The notes beneath the pieces were generated by a model. That model did not search any database. It saw nothing but the letters and a program-made list of their open reading frames with translations, and was not told the DNA's origin. A stretch of 64,000 nt of DNA, taken from positions 1,916,501 through 1,980,500 of the forward strand of contig NZ_CP084606.1 in assembly GCF_022376835.1 (NCBI RefSeq). Reading direction: 5' to 3'. Each line of letters opens with the position of its first letter. Positions within the stretch are counted from its first letter, which is position 1. Source of the DNA: Brucepastera parasyntrophica. Its GTDB lineage: Bacteria > Spirochaetota > Spirochaetia > Treponematales > Treponemataceae. A program made the translations under genes and the position numbers. Below are positions 8,055-17,100 of this stretch, piece after piece.

Positions 8055-8543
8055 TTCCGGTGGAAACAGGAGTTTTTCTGTTATTCTGCTTTCTCTTATC
8101 GCGCTTTTCATTGCCTGTCTGATAATAATCGGCACTCTGTATGTATTTATTTCCGGGAAGGCAAATCCCGGCGGACGGGAAGTCCGGGGAAGAAATTTAT
8201 TTGCCCAGGACAGCCAGAAATCGGTAGAATCTTCCGGTATCGCCGTTTTTGCCGATATAGGCGTGCTAAGGGCCGCTACCGCGGACGCCGAACCTGTAAC
8301 TATCGTTATTTCTCCTTTTTTCCTTATGACGCGGGAAATATACCGTTTCAGGAAGAACTGGTAAGCAAAACCCGCGCAATGCGTTCAATAATACTGGACT
8401 GGTTTTCCCGGCGGACCCTGGCGGAAATTACCGGAATGGGAGAGGCAAAAATAAAACAGGAATTAATACAGGAGATAAACCGGGATCTTGTCCTCGGGCA
8501 GGTATCGGTTTTATATTTTGAACAATTTATGGTACTTGACTGA
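8038..8543 (+). CDS. FliL-like membrane protein (frame broken at 8316-8321)
   Basis: The reconstructed protein of about 169 residues has a lysine-rich N-terminus, one transmembrane helix (about residues 14-38), a Gly/Ser linker, and a periplasmic domain ending in the FliL-like pattern of a helix, IKQELIQEINRDL, and a final VLYFEQFMVLD strand. FliL stabilises the flagellar stator. AAGGAG at 8025-8030 fixes the ATG at 8038. The first frame stops at 8364. Reading continues correctly to TGA 8541-8543 if one T is added to the six-T run at 8316-8321, or if the ribosome slips back by one on T TTT TTC. Most likely a base missing from the sequence; alternatives are programmed frameshifting or a broken gene. 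Confidence 0.6.
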
Positions 8544-8565
8544 CGCTTACGAAAAATCGGGGAAA

Positions 8566-8597
8566 TTTGCAACCTGAGAGAGGTTTTCGGGGTCGGG
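8566..8597 (+). promoter_or_regulatory. candidate ECF-sigma promoter
   Basis: TTGCAACC at 8567-8574 resembles the AAC-containing -35 element of ECF sigma factors; 17 bases on, GTCGGG at 8592-8597 resembles a GTC-type -10. It precedes an operon that itself encodes an ECF sigma factor, so autoregulation is plausible. An inverted repeat (AACCT gagag AGGTT, 8571-8585) overlaps it. Confidence 0.35.
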
Positions 8598-8617
8598 TAT
8601 AGTGTAGGAGGTTTATT

Positions 8618-8985
8618 ATGAATGGAGCCGGTACAGCAATGGCCGAGCCCGTCGCGCAGATAATCATTGCGATAATTCCGATAGTCGGAATAGTAATGGC
8701 TGCGGTGGTAATATTTTTCTATTTATTGTGGCATCATCGTGAAGTTGTCCGGCAGATTGAAACCGGTATTTATAAAAAACCTGTTTTTGATCTGTATCTG
8801 TTTTCCGTCCTTGCCGGATTCCTGCTTTCAGGGATCGGTGCGGTTCTTACAGTGCTTTTTCTGTTGGTTGATGGCATCAGCTATACTTTGCTTGGGGGCT
8901 TATTCCTCTGGCTCTTGGCATCAGTCTGTTAGGTTTTTATTTTGTAACCCGCCCGAACAGAAAGCACAATGAATCCGAAAAGTGA
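8618..8985 (+). CDS. small membrane protein of the sigma-factor operon (frame broken at 8894-8898)
   Basis: Adding one G to the five-G run at 8894-8898 gives a protein of about 122 residues with three hydrophobic segments (about 12-36, 60-84 and 90-110) and a charged RPNRKHNESEK tail. Without it the frame stops at 8932 in the middle of the last helix. A strong AGGAGG precedes the ATG at 8618. The layout resembles the DUF6249-type membrane proteins often beside ECF sigma genes, but I am not sure of the family. The restored 3' end overlaps the sigma-factor start by 17 bases, which supports the correction and suggests coupled translation. Confidence 0.65.
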
Positions 8986-9541
8986 CCACCGGCATCCCGG
9001 CGGAAATGAAGACATGTTTCTGTGCCGGGAAGTTCTTTCCGGCAACATGTCTTCTTTCTCCGTGCTGGCGGAAAAATACCGGAGACGGATTTTTTCCCTG
9101 GGGATGGGTTTTTTTAAAAATCCCGACGACGCGGAGGATTTTGTTCAGGATGTGCTTGTAAAGGTGTATATATCGCTTGCCAGTTTCAGGTTTGAATCCC
9201 AGTTTTCGACCTGGCTGATGCGTATTGCATATAACACCGCAATAAATTCCATAAAGCGGAAAAAAGAATATACCTCGCTGGCGGAAGACTACGAGATAGC
9301 TGATCCGGATGAAAATCCGGAAGAAGAACATTTAAAGGCCTGTTCCTGTGAAGCTATCCGTGAAGCCATAAAGATTCTTCCGGAAAAATACCGGATTTGT
9401 GTTGATATGTTTTTCTTTTATGATATGCCCTATGCGGATATTTCAGAGGTAACCGGTTTGCCTGTCAATACCATAAAGTCCCACGTGTTCCGGGCAAAAA
9501 AATTGCTGCGTGAGTACTTGAATGAAGGAGAACAAAAATGA
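8969..9541 (+). CDS. ECF-type RNA polymerase sigma factor
   Basis: A 190-residue sigma-70-family factor of the extracytoplasmic function group. Region 2 includes DAEDFVQDVLVKVY and FSTWLMRIAYNTAINSIKRKK (about residues 50-100); region 4 includes ILPEKYRICVDMFFFYDMPYADIS and the DNA-binding helix-turn-helix GLPVNTIKSHVFRAKKLL (about 135-185). It directs core polymerase to a dedicated promoter class, likely including that at 8566-8597. It overlaps the upstream membrane gene and the downstream anti-sigma gene (ATGA at 9538-9541), so the three form one regulatory operon. Confidence 0.93.
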   Translation: MNPKSDHRHPGGNEDMFLCREVLSGNMSSFSVLAEKYRRRIFSLGMGFFKNPDDAEDFVQDVLVKVYISLASFRFESQFSTWLMRIAYNTAINSIKRKKEYTSLAEDYEIADPDENPEEEHLKACSCEAIREAIKILPEKYRICVDMFFFYDMPYADISEVTGLPVNTIKSHVFRAKKLLREYLNEGEQK

Positions 9542-10038
9542 GTTGCGATAAGGCGTTTGATCGGTATCTTTCTCTTGATAAACATGAGAGGGTTCCTTTT
9601 ACGGTTTCCCTGCACTTGCTTATATGTCCCGTCTGCCGTACATCAGTCAGACAGATTACCAGAGCGGAGGCCCTGCTTGCGCGTCCTCTGAAAATGAAGG
9701 CGGTTTCCGAAATTATGGTTTCGGAAGCGTCGGCGGATCCTATTATACTTGCCGCGATGGAACAGCTGAAAAAAGCCGGACTGGCTTATCCTTCTCTCGG
9801 GGATGATTCACGGGTTTCTCTTTTCAGGTGGGTTGTTTCAGGTATTGTCCTGGCTTTCGGATTTGCAATGGTTCCCTTTACATTTATAGGAGACTGGTTT
9901 ATCCGGACTTTCGGAAATACGTATCTGATTCCGTTTTATCTGCTCTGCGGAATTGCGGTTGCCATATACTGCGGGCTTTTTGTAGCAACAAACATAGATA
10001 TTTTTGTAAAGAAATTCGATATAGATCAGCCCGTATAG
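9538..10038 (+). CDS. putative zinc-binding anti-sigma factor, membrane-anchored
   Basis: A 166-residue protein translated by four-base overlap with the sigma gene. Near residue 27 the pattern HLLICPVC (His-x3-Cys-x2-Cys) matches the ZAS zinc anti-sigma motif. Two transmembrane segments follow (about 100-122 and 127-150) with a short cytoplasmic tail. The arrangement of cytoplasmic zinc domain plus membrane anchor next to an ECF sigma gene is typical of an anti-sigma factor that releases its sigma on an envelope signal. Overall similarity beyond the motif is weak, so the role rests mainly on motif and context. Confidence 0.75.
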   Translation: MSCDKAFDRYLSLDKHERVPFTVSLHLLICPVCRTSVRQITRAEALLARPLKMKAVSEIMVSEASADPIILAAMEQLKKAGLAYPSLGDDSRVSLFRWVVSGIVLAFGFAMVPFTFIGDWFIRTFGNTYLIPFYLLCGIAVAIYCGLFVATNIDIFVKKFDIDQPV

Positions 10039-10150
10039 CGGACTTCCTCCGGGACTTGTCCCGCCGGGGGCGAAGACAGGTTTTGAATTAAAAAGTTACA
10101 TGCCTGCCTGATTATGAACCGGATCACTTTTTATATGAACTGAAAACAGG

Positions 10151-10597
10151 TCAATCTGCAATATCCTCCGGGCTGTTAACATTCTCATACACTTTTTCGA
10201 GCAGGGCTTTTAATTCCCAAACTTCCGGTTCCGTAAAATTCCTGGTCAGGGTTTTTTCCATATCACCTCTTGATGATTTCATTTGATAAAACAGTTTACG
10301 TTCCTTTTGCGTCAGGTATATATGCTTTACTCTTTTGTCCTGGTCATCAAATTCAGTTGTAATGAATCCCTTGCTTTCAAGGCGTTTAAGGATGCCGGAA
10401 ATTGTGGGAGAGCTGACTTCAAAATGATTTTCCAGATCCTTCTGGGATGTCTTGATACGTTTGCGCTGGTGCAAAAAAAACAGTATCTGAAACTGTGAAA
10501 AGGTAATCCCGAATTTTTCCAAATCATGATTGGCCTTTTTGCTCATGGAGTCGCTGATTCTTTTTATCTGAAATCCTATATCATCAAAGTGCTTCAT
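10151..10597 (-). CDS. MarR-family transcriptional regulator
   Basis: A 148-residue winged-helix dimeric regulator. The DNA-binding part runs from about residue 30 to 100: FSQFQILFFLHQR, then SQKDLENHFEVSSPTISGILKRLESKGFI (recognition helix), then the wing with DDQDKRVKHIYLT. MarR proteins usually respond to small aromatic ligands and often control efflux pumps; the tolC-adaptor-RND set begins 1.1 kb away. A 12-base perfect palindrome ten bases upstream of the start is a likely self-operator. The ribosome-binding site is weak (AAAG). Confidence 0.9.
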   Translation of the reverse strand: MKHFDDIGFQIKRISDSMSKKANHDLEKFGITFSQFQILFFLHQRKRIKTSQKDLENHFEVSSPTISGILKRLESKGFITTEFDDQDKRVKHIYLTQKERKLFYQMKSSRGDMEKTLTRNFTEPEVWELKALLEKVYENVNSPEDIAD

Positions 10598-10606
10598 TTT
10601 ATCTTT

Positions 10607-10618
10607 ATAGTATACTAT
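10607..10618. promoter_or_regulatory. palindrome upstream of the marR-type gene
   Basis: ATAGTATACTAT is a perfect 12-base palindrome ending ten bases before the regulator's start codon. MarR proteins usually bind such dyads at their own promoter. Confidence 0.45.
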
Positions 10619-10811
10619 TTTTTAAACAGTAAACAGTGGATAAGGGCTATGAAACAGAAAGACTCCTGCAAGGGCGAATATCCCTGTTAAGGACATTCAC
10701 CTTTGTATTGCGGGAGAATAGGTACTGGCACCTCGTGAAAAATATTTTGCTATTGTTATAATCCACGGACACCAGTGCCTTTGGCAAATTCATGTATATT
10801 TGTGTCTTCCG

Positions 10812-11561
10812 TCATGAATACTCTTTTTTATAATTGAGATATGCATGATTGATCTGCGTATCGAGTTTCCGGGACGGGGCGGCATTGAGCATATACCCAA
10901 AACCATGAATTGTCTTGATGAAGTCCGGTATTTCCGGATTGGGTTCGAGCATTTTCCGGAGTCTCTGAATATATACTCCGATAATGGTTATATCGCCGTG
11001 TTCCTTTTTCAGGGCATGGGTATAAATTTCTTCCGGCGTAACAGGCGTCCCCGCATGTTTGCCAAGGTACAGTAAAATGTTGATGCCCCTTTCAGAAATA
11101 TGCACCTTCTCTCCGTTTTTAAATAGGCATTCCGTGTTAAGGTTCAGGGAAAATGGGCCAAACCGGACAATATGTTCCTCCCGGCGGGTGAGCATTCCCT
11201 GCTCTCTTCTGAGCGCGGCGCGAATGCGGGCGGATGAGATCCTGCAGGGATGACTGCCGAGAATATAATTGTCCGCGCCGCTGTCGAGTCCGGACAAAAC
11301 CAGTTTTTCATCAAACCGGCAGAGGTAGACAAGGACTAAGGCCGTCCCTGCCTCCCGGTAGGAATCGATAAACTGGCAGGCCTCTTCCGGATAATGATCC
11401 AGATCAATAATAATGATCTCCGGTGAACAGGAAAGATTGTTCTGTGCCTGTTCCATGCTTTGGGCCTGCACAATTTCCATTCTTTCTTCCAATGACGACT
11501 CGGCGATAAGATTCCGTATAGCATCACCGGGTTCTATTATAAGTAGAATATGTTTTTTCAT
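10812..11561 (-). CDS. OmpR/PhoB-type response regulator with degenerate receiver
   Basis: A 249-residue protein: receiver-like domain (about 1-120) plus a winged-helix DNA-binding domain (about 130-230) with CLFKNGEKVHISERGINILLYL, then VYIQRLRKML and IKTIHGFGYML. The phosphoacceptor-like aspartate is kept (IIIIDLDHY), but the acidic pair after strand 1 is replaced (IIEPGD) and the usual Thr/Ser and Lys near strands 4 and 5 are absent (VYLCRF, YILGSHP). It is therefore probably not controlled by ordinary phosphorylation. It is divergent from tolC of efflux set 1 across 137 AT-rich bases holding direct CAATAT repeats 12 bases apart (11609 and 11621), and likely regulates that pump. Confidence 0.85.
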   Translation of the reverse strand: MKKHILLIIEPGDAIRNLIAESSLEERMEIVQAQSMEQAQNNLSCSPEIIIIDLDHYPEEACQFIDSYREAGTALVLVYLCRFDEKLVLSGLDSGADNYILGSHPCRISSARIRAALRREQGMLTRREEHIVRFGPFSLNLNTECLFKNGEKVHISERGINILLYLGKHAGTPVTPEEIYTHALKKEHGDITIIGVYIQRLRKMLEPNPEIPDFIKTIHGFGYMLNAAPSRKLDTQINHAYLNYKKEYS

Positions 11562-11685
11562 ACGCGTTACTCCCTGAAAATAAAATATAGCAGGCTAATA
11601 ACTTTATTCAATATTTAAATCAATATATAACAAATAATTATGTGCTTTATATATTTTTTTAATGGTAAATATAAAATGGGATAAA

Positions 11686-11691
11686 TATACT
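11686..11691 (+). promoter_or_regulatory. -10 box of a probable leaderless tolC transcript
   Basis: TATACT ends seven bases before the ATG at 11699, so transcription should start at or next to the start codon. There is no Shine-Dalgarno. The -35 region is not clear. Confidence 0.45.
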
Positions 11692-11698
11692 CTTTTTT

Positions 11699-12985
11699 AT
11701 GAAACAAAAAACAATACTGATCGTATGCATATTCATTATGGTTTATGCAGGAATGCTTTCGGCCCAAACGAATCTCACTGTGGATGAAGCCGTCAGTTTA
11801 GTCCTGGAAAACAATCTTTCCCTCAGCAGGACAAAGGTTGATATGGAAGGGAAAAAACGCGCTTCCGACCGTTCATGGAATGGCCTTGTTCCATCGGTCT
11901 CCGCTTCGGGTTCGGTCAGCCATGGCACGTCATTAGTTGGAGATCTTTCTGCAGGCAGAGATGAATGGAACGGCGGAGCTTCTCTTTCCGCGACATGGAG
12001 TCTTTCGCCGGCGATTGTATCGGAAATCAAGCGGGCCAAGACCGATTATGAATCTGGTGTTATTACCTATGAAGAAGCGAGGCAGAATCTTGAACTCCAG
12101 GTCCGCAAGGCTTTTTACCAGATCCTGCTGTACAAGGCAAATGCGGATCTGATTGAGCAAAGTATCGAGACTGCCCAGGCAAGGTATGAACAGGCAGCCC
12201 AGAGCGCACGGGCCGGGCAGGTGCCGAGGCTTGATGAATTATCCGCCCGGGTTGATCTTGAAAACCTGAAGCCTTCTTTCAGGAGCGCTGAGGCGCAGTA
12301 CATGAATGCCATGGATTCATTCAAGCAGATTCTCGGCATTCCGGCAGATAGTGAAATCAGTCTGACCGGAACACTGGACCAGAGCAGCGAAAGCATACAG
12401 GTGGAATATCTCATGAAGGGTAATGAGTCCTACAGTGTCTTATCTCTGCAAAAATCACTGGAAGTTCTGGAAGCCCAGAAATCATCCGCATGGAACCAGG
12501 CGTATATGCCGTCACTGACGCTGTCCTGGAATGCAACTCCCACCTATGGCATGACAAGCCGGACGTGGACTGATAACGGATCCTTTTCCGTAGGACTGTC
12601 TTTTCAGCTTGATAATTATCTGCCCTGGTCCTCTGCCCGCGAAAAGATCGATTCATACAATGATAGCATTGTGAATTATCAGAGTCAGATTACCGAGGCG
12701 CAAATGAATTCGGAAAACCAGATCCGCCAGCACCATCGGTCCATTCATCAATCGCTGGAAAGTATTGAATCGCTCAAACTTAACGTCGAGCTGGCAGAAG
12801 AAACGTATGCCATGTATGAAGAAGCCTACAGCAGAGGAACAGCGGACCTTCAGAGTCTCCGCTCCGCCTATGACAGTTTGGCAGAAGCGAAGAATCAGGT
12901 TCAACAGGAGTATTATAATCTTCTCTCTGTTTCCCTGGATCTCGAAAAAGAATTAAATGTTCCTTTTGGAACATTATGGCAATAA
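11699..12985 (+). CDS. TolC-family outer membrane efflux protein (set 1)
   Basis: A 428-residue outer membrane channel subunit. A signal peptide (about residues 1-23, ending LSAQ) leads to the two repeated OEP domains; NLTVDEAVSLVLENNLSL near residue 25 is the typical opening, and heptad-rich helices near 125-215 and 340-400 form the periplasmic tunnel. It provides the exit duct for the adaptor and RND pump encoded next. The Borrelia counterpart would be BesC. The ATG at 11699 appears leaderless. A REP-like hairpin overlaps the stop codon and may reduce read-through into the adaptor gene. Confidence 0.92.
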   Translation: MKQKTILIVCIFIMVYAGMLSAQTNLTVDEAVSLVLENNLSLSRTKVDMEGKKRASDRSWNGLVPSVSASGSVSHGTSLVGDLSAGRDEWNGGASLSATWSLSPAIVSEIKRAKTDYESGVITYEEARQNLELQVRKAFYQILLYKANADLIEQSIETAQARYEQAAQSARAGQVPRLDELSARVDLENLKPSFRSAEAQYMNAMDSFKQILGIPADSEISLTGTLDQSSESIQVEYLMKGNESYSVLSLQKSLEVLEAQKSSAWNQAYMPSLTLSWNATPTYGMTSRTWTDNGSFSVGLSFQLDNYLPWSSAREKIDSYNDSIVNYQSQITEAQMNSENQIRQHHRSIHQSLESIESLKLNVELAEETYAMYEEAYSRGTADLQSLRSAYDSLAEAKNQVQQEYYNLLSVSLDLEKELNVPFGTLWQ

Positions 12986-13032
12986 AACACCTCGCCGCAG
13001 AGCAGGGCAGACCTTCGGTCTGGAGTGTTTTT
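12984..13032 (+). repeat. REP-like hairpin element, copy B
   Basis: Outer arms AAAACAC / GTGTTTT enclose a 27-base core (12996-13022) identical to copy C, with the inner CAGACCTTCGGTCTG hairpin, followed by TTTTT. It begins on the tolC stop codon and has terminator form. A further hairpin (CCCGAG / CTCGGG) lies at about 13037-13057. Confidence 0.75.
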
Positions 13033-13079
13033 CTCTCCCGAGGAATTGGTCTCGGGTTTAATACCATGGAACCTACAAA

Positions 13080-13165
13080 AACGAACGTTTTTATAGGTTG
13101 TTATAAAAACCGTCGCAGAGCAGGGCAGACCTTCGGTCTGAGGGATTAAAGCCTCGCCTCGAATA
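13080..13165 (+). repeat. REP-like hairpin element, copy C, with trailing module
   Basis: An AAAAACG / CGTTTTT hairpin, then the 27-base core at 13114-13140 identical to copy B, then a second module (GATTAAAGCCTCGCCTCGAA, ending AAGCG at 13163). The second module recurs after copy D at 62761-62787. It lies just before the adaptor gene's ribosome-binding site. Confidence 0.75.
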
Positions 13166-13183
13166 AGCGAAAGGAGTAAAGAA

Positions 13184-14113
13184 ATGAAAAAGAAAATTAT
13201 TATTATTGCGGTGTGTATTGTTATCGTTGCGGGACTTATTTTTGTTCCCTCTATGTTTGCAGGAAACGGGAACGGTATGAATCCGGGACTGGAAGGAATA
13301 AATGCGAATGAAACAGTCTTCTCGGTGCGGACGGAAGATGCTGAAATACGGACGCTCCAGTCATATATTGAAATTAACGGGGATATCATTACGGAACAGC
13401 AGGTGTCGGTGGTCCCTGATGCGGGCGGAAAAATTGTTTCCCTGAAAGTGGGGCTCGGTTCATCGGTCCAGAAGAACCAGCTTCTTGCCGAAGTTGATCC
13501 TTCCCGCCCCGGAACCAGTTATTCCCTGAGTCCGGTATACGCTCCTATAGCGGGAACCGTTACCACGACCCCGCTTGCCGTGGGAAGTACGGTCACTACG
13601 TCCACCTCCATACTCACCATTTCGGTTACCAGTGATCTCGAGATAGAAACTTTTATTCCGGAACGGGAAGTCGGTCAGCTCAGGACCGGACTGAAAGCGG
13701 AGATAACCCTTCAGGCCTTTCCCGGAGAAGTTTTTTCCGCGACAGTCACCAATGTATCCCCGGTGGTTGACCCGAACAGCCGGACAAAAAAAGTAATACT
13801 GAAATTTGACACCAATGACAGCCGGATAAACACGGGGATGTTCGCCCGGGTTAAGCTGAATACCCGGACCTATGAGAATGCGGTCACTATCCCGTCGGAC
13901 GCTCTGGTGGAAACCCGGGGCTCCAACTATGTGTACGTCCTAGATGGCCTCAGCCATGTCAGTCTCAGGGAAGTGGTCCCCGGCGTAACGGTAGATGATT
14001 TCCTTGAAATTAAATCGGGGCTCGCCGCCGGCGAAACAATAATTATCCAGGGACAGCAGTTCCTGACTGACGGCGCTACCGTTAAAGTGGTTAATCAGAG
14101 GACGCAGGCATGA
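13184..14113 (+). CDS. RND efflux periplasmic adaptor (membrane fusion protein), set 1
   Basis: A 309-residue adaptor linking the inner-membrane pump to TolC. An N-terminal anchor (about 5-26) is followed by a lipoyl half-domain (GGKIVSLKVGLGSSVQKNQLLAEVDP, about 82-107), the second lipoyl half (PIAGTVTTTPLAVGSTV) almost immediately after, a beta-barrel domain (about 165-250) and a membrane-proximal domain. No coiled-coil hairpin lies between the lipoyl halves; only about 15 residues separate them. That is short for the family and matches the atypical Borrelia BesA adaptor. AAAGGAG precedes the ATG; the gene overlaps the RND gene by four bases. Confidence 0.92.
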   Translation: MKKKIIIIAVCIVIVAGLIFVPSMFAGNGNGMNPGLEGINANETVFSVRTEDAEIRTLQSYIEINGDIITEQQVSVVPDAGGKIVSLKVGLGSSVQKNQLLAEVDPSRPGTSYSLSPVYAPIAGTVTTTPLAVGSTVTTSTSILTISVTSDLEIETFIPEREVGQLRTGLKAEITLQAFPGEVFSATVTNVSPVVDPNSRTKKVILKFDTNDSRINTGMFARVKLNTRTYENAVTIPSDALVETRGSNYVYVLDGLSHVSLREVVPGVTVDDFLEIKSGLAAGETIIIQGQQFLTDGATVKVVNQRTQA

Positions 14114-17100
14114 GTGTAGCAAAAAGTGTAGTTAACAGGCCTGTACTGTTTGTCATTATATTCGCTCTCATAGCCATCGTTGGAATTTATATGGTATCCG
14201 ATGTGGCGATTGATATGTTCCCGGACATTGATATACCGATGGTAATTGTATATACCTCCTATGACAGCGCCGGCCCGGAGACTGTTGAAAAAACGGTAAC
14301 AAAAATACTTGAATCCGCGCTGGTTAATATCAGCGGATTGACGGACATGACCTCCCAGTCATCCGAAGAAACAAGCTTGATAATGCTGGAATTCGAGTAC
14401 GGATCCAACCTGGATAACAAGGTAAATGATATCCGGGACAAAATTGACCAGATCAGGGATTATCTTCCCGATGCATCGGATTCTCCTATAATCATGCAGA
14501 TGGATCCATCGTCCATGCCCATAATGCGCATCGCCGTTAAGGGAGACCGGACCCAGAATGAACTGCGGAAGATCGCCGATGATATGATCCTTGATAAGCT
14601 TGAACAGATCGACGGTGTCGCTTCCACCAGTGTTGTGGGCGGCCAGGACCGGATAGTCAAGGTTTCATTGTCGCAGAACCGCCTGGAGGCCTATGGCCTG
14701 ACCATTACCGATATCGCTAGGACCCTGGCCAGCCAGAATGTTGAGCTGGGTGCGGGATCCATTGTGGACGGCGCGAAAAATTATTCCATCCGGACCACCG
14801 GGGAATATTCCAGCCTCCTGGATATTTCGGAGACGGTGGTGACCAAAATAGAAGGCGCCGATATCCGGCTCCGGGATATCGGCGATGTTTTCTGGGGGTA
14901 TGAGGATGAGAACTCCACAGTCTACATAAACGGCGAGCTGGGGGTATACGTATCGGTTACAAAACAGAGCGGAACCAATTCGGTCGCTGTCGCCGACAAG
15001 GTGTATGCGCGGCTCGATGAGATACGGCAGGAACTTCCCGCGGATATTACGCTCGAAATTACCCAGGATGATACTGAAATGACCCGGGATATGATCAATG
15101 AGCTCATCAATTCAGCGGTTCTCGGCGGTGTTCTGGCGGTAATCATTCTGATCATATTCCTGCGGAATATAAAGAGTTCCGTTATCATCGCAATCTCAAT
15201 ACCCTTTTCCATTCTGGTCACCCTCCTGGTCATGAGCCTGGCGGGAATTACCCTGAATATGATGACCCTTACCGGTCTTATATTGGGGGTAGGAATGATT
15301 GTAGACTCATCGATTGTTATTATCGAGAATATTTTCAAATTCCGGGAACGGGGAGCGAAGCCTACCATAGCGGCTATTCTCGGAACCCAGGAAGTAATGT
15401 CTTCCATTATTTCATCAACCCTTACCACCATCTGTGTTTTCATCCCAATACTGTTATTCAAAAACCAATTGGGCATGATGGGCCAGATGGTTGAAGGTCT
15501 TATTTTCACTGTTGGAATAGCCCTTCTTTCGAGTCTTCTTGTGGCTATTTTCCTGGTTCCCGTACTGGCCAGTAAATACCTGCCGATAAACACCCGGACC
15601 CAGAAGCCTCTGAAGAGCCCGATATTAAGGAGTCTTGATTCCTTTGTTGAAAAACTTCTTGCGGGATTAACCCGGGCGTACCGCCGGGCACTGGACGCGG
15701 CGGTCAAGCACCGGATGATAACCATTATCATCATTGTCGCGGCGTTCCTCGGGTCGGTTGGGGCATTATCAAAGATGAATATCGTGATGATACCTCCAAT
15801 GAATGAAGATTCGGTATCGGTGAGCGTGGAAATGCCTCTGGGTACCAGATACGAAGACACCCGGGCAGTAATGCTCCAGCTTCAGGAATTCGCCATCGAT
15901 GAAATTGTGGGAGCTAAAAGTATCATCACCAATGTGGGCAGCAGCGGGCAGGCTCTGCAGACCGGGGTTAACACCCATAAGGGAGAATTGAGCATTACCC
16001 TGGATTTGAATCAGCAGGGGGCCGATACCAGTGAAACGGTAAAGGAGAAGCTCCGGGCTCATTTCGGCGATTTTCCCAATGCTACCATAACTTTCGGGGA
16101 AGGCATGGCCCAGCAAATGGCCGGCGGCTCGGATATTGACATAGCTCTGCGTATCGATGACATAAACATCGGGCTGGCGGCGGCCACTGAAATAAAGGAT
16201 ATCATTGAAGAATTTGTGCCGGAAGTGACGGAGGTTACTATTGATACCTCCAGCGGATTGCCTCAGGTTGAAATCGTGATCGACCGGAACAGGGCCTATA
16301 ATCTGGGCCTTAATATCAGCGGCATTGCCAATGAAATCGCCGCCGCCATGGATGGCGTAACTGCCACCACCTACCGGTACGAAGGTGATGAATATGACGT
16401 GGTATTGATGTTCCAGGATGAAGACCGGAAAAAAGTCGTTGATCTGGACAAAATCTTTGTATCCTCCTCCTATGGCGGAATTGTGCCGCTCTCGAATTTT
16501 GCCAGCCTTGACAAAGGTGTTGGTCCGGTAAGTATAAGCCGGGAAAACCAGACCAGGGTTATCCATATTACCGGAACCATTCTTACCAATGACCGGGCCG
16601 ATGTGGTGGAAAATAAAATAAAGGACGCCATCAACAGTAATTACGTACTCCCCAACGGTGTAACCATTGTGTACGAAGGGCAGTGGGGTGAAATTACCGA
16701 CATGCTGATGACCTTTATCCTTATTCTGACTCTGGCGGTTCTGCTGGTCTTCGGGGTAATGGCGGGACAGTATGAATCTTTCAAGGATCCGTTGATCAAC
16801 CTCTGTACCATACCTCTGATGCTGATCGGGGTCGTGGCTATTTACCTTATAACCGGTCAGACTATGAGTATCTTTACAATGATAGGGCTGGTTATGCTGG
16901 TTGGTATTGTTGTAAATAATGGTATCATTCTGGTGGACTATACTAACCTTCTGGTCGGACGCGGTGTTCCTGTCCGGCAGGCCTGTCTCGATGCCGGTGA
17001 GTCAAGGCTCCGTCCGGTATTGATGACCACTCTCACCACGGTACTGGGTATGGTCCCGATGGCCTTCTTCCCCGGGGAATCTTCACAGATGATACAGCCT

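Noticed and set aside
14922-15860. 312-codon open frame on - strand within the RND gene
   Set aside because: A shadow of the RND coding frame: biased composition, no family features and no independent start signal.
15769-16566. 265-codon open frame on - strand within the RND gene
   Set aside because: Same reasoning; the RND gene on + strand is unequivocal here.
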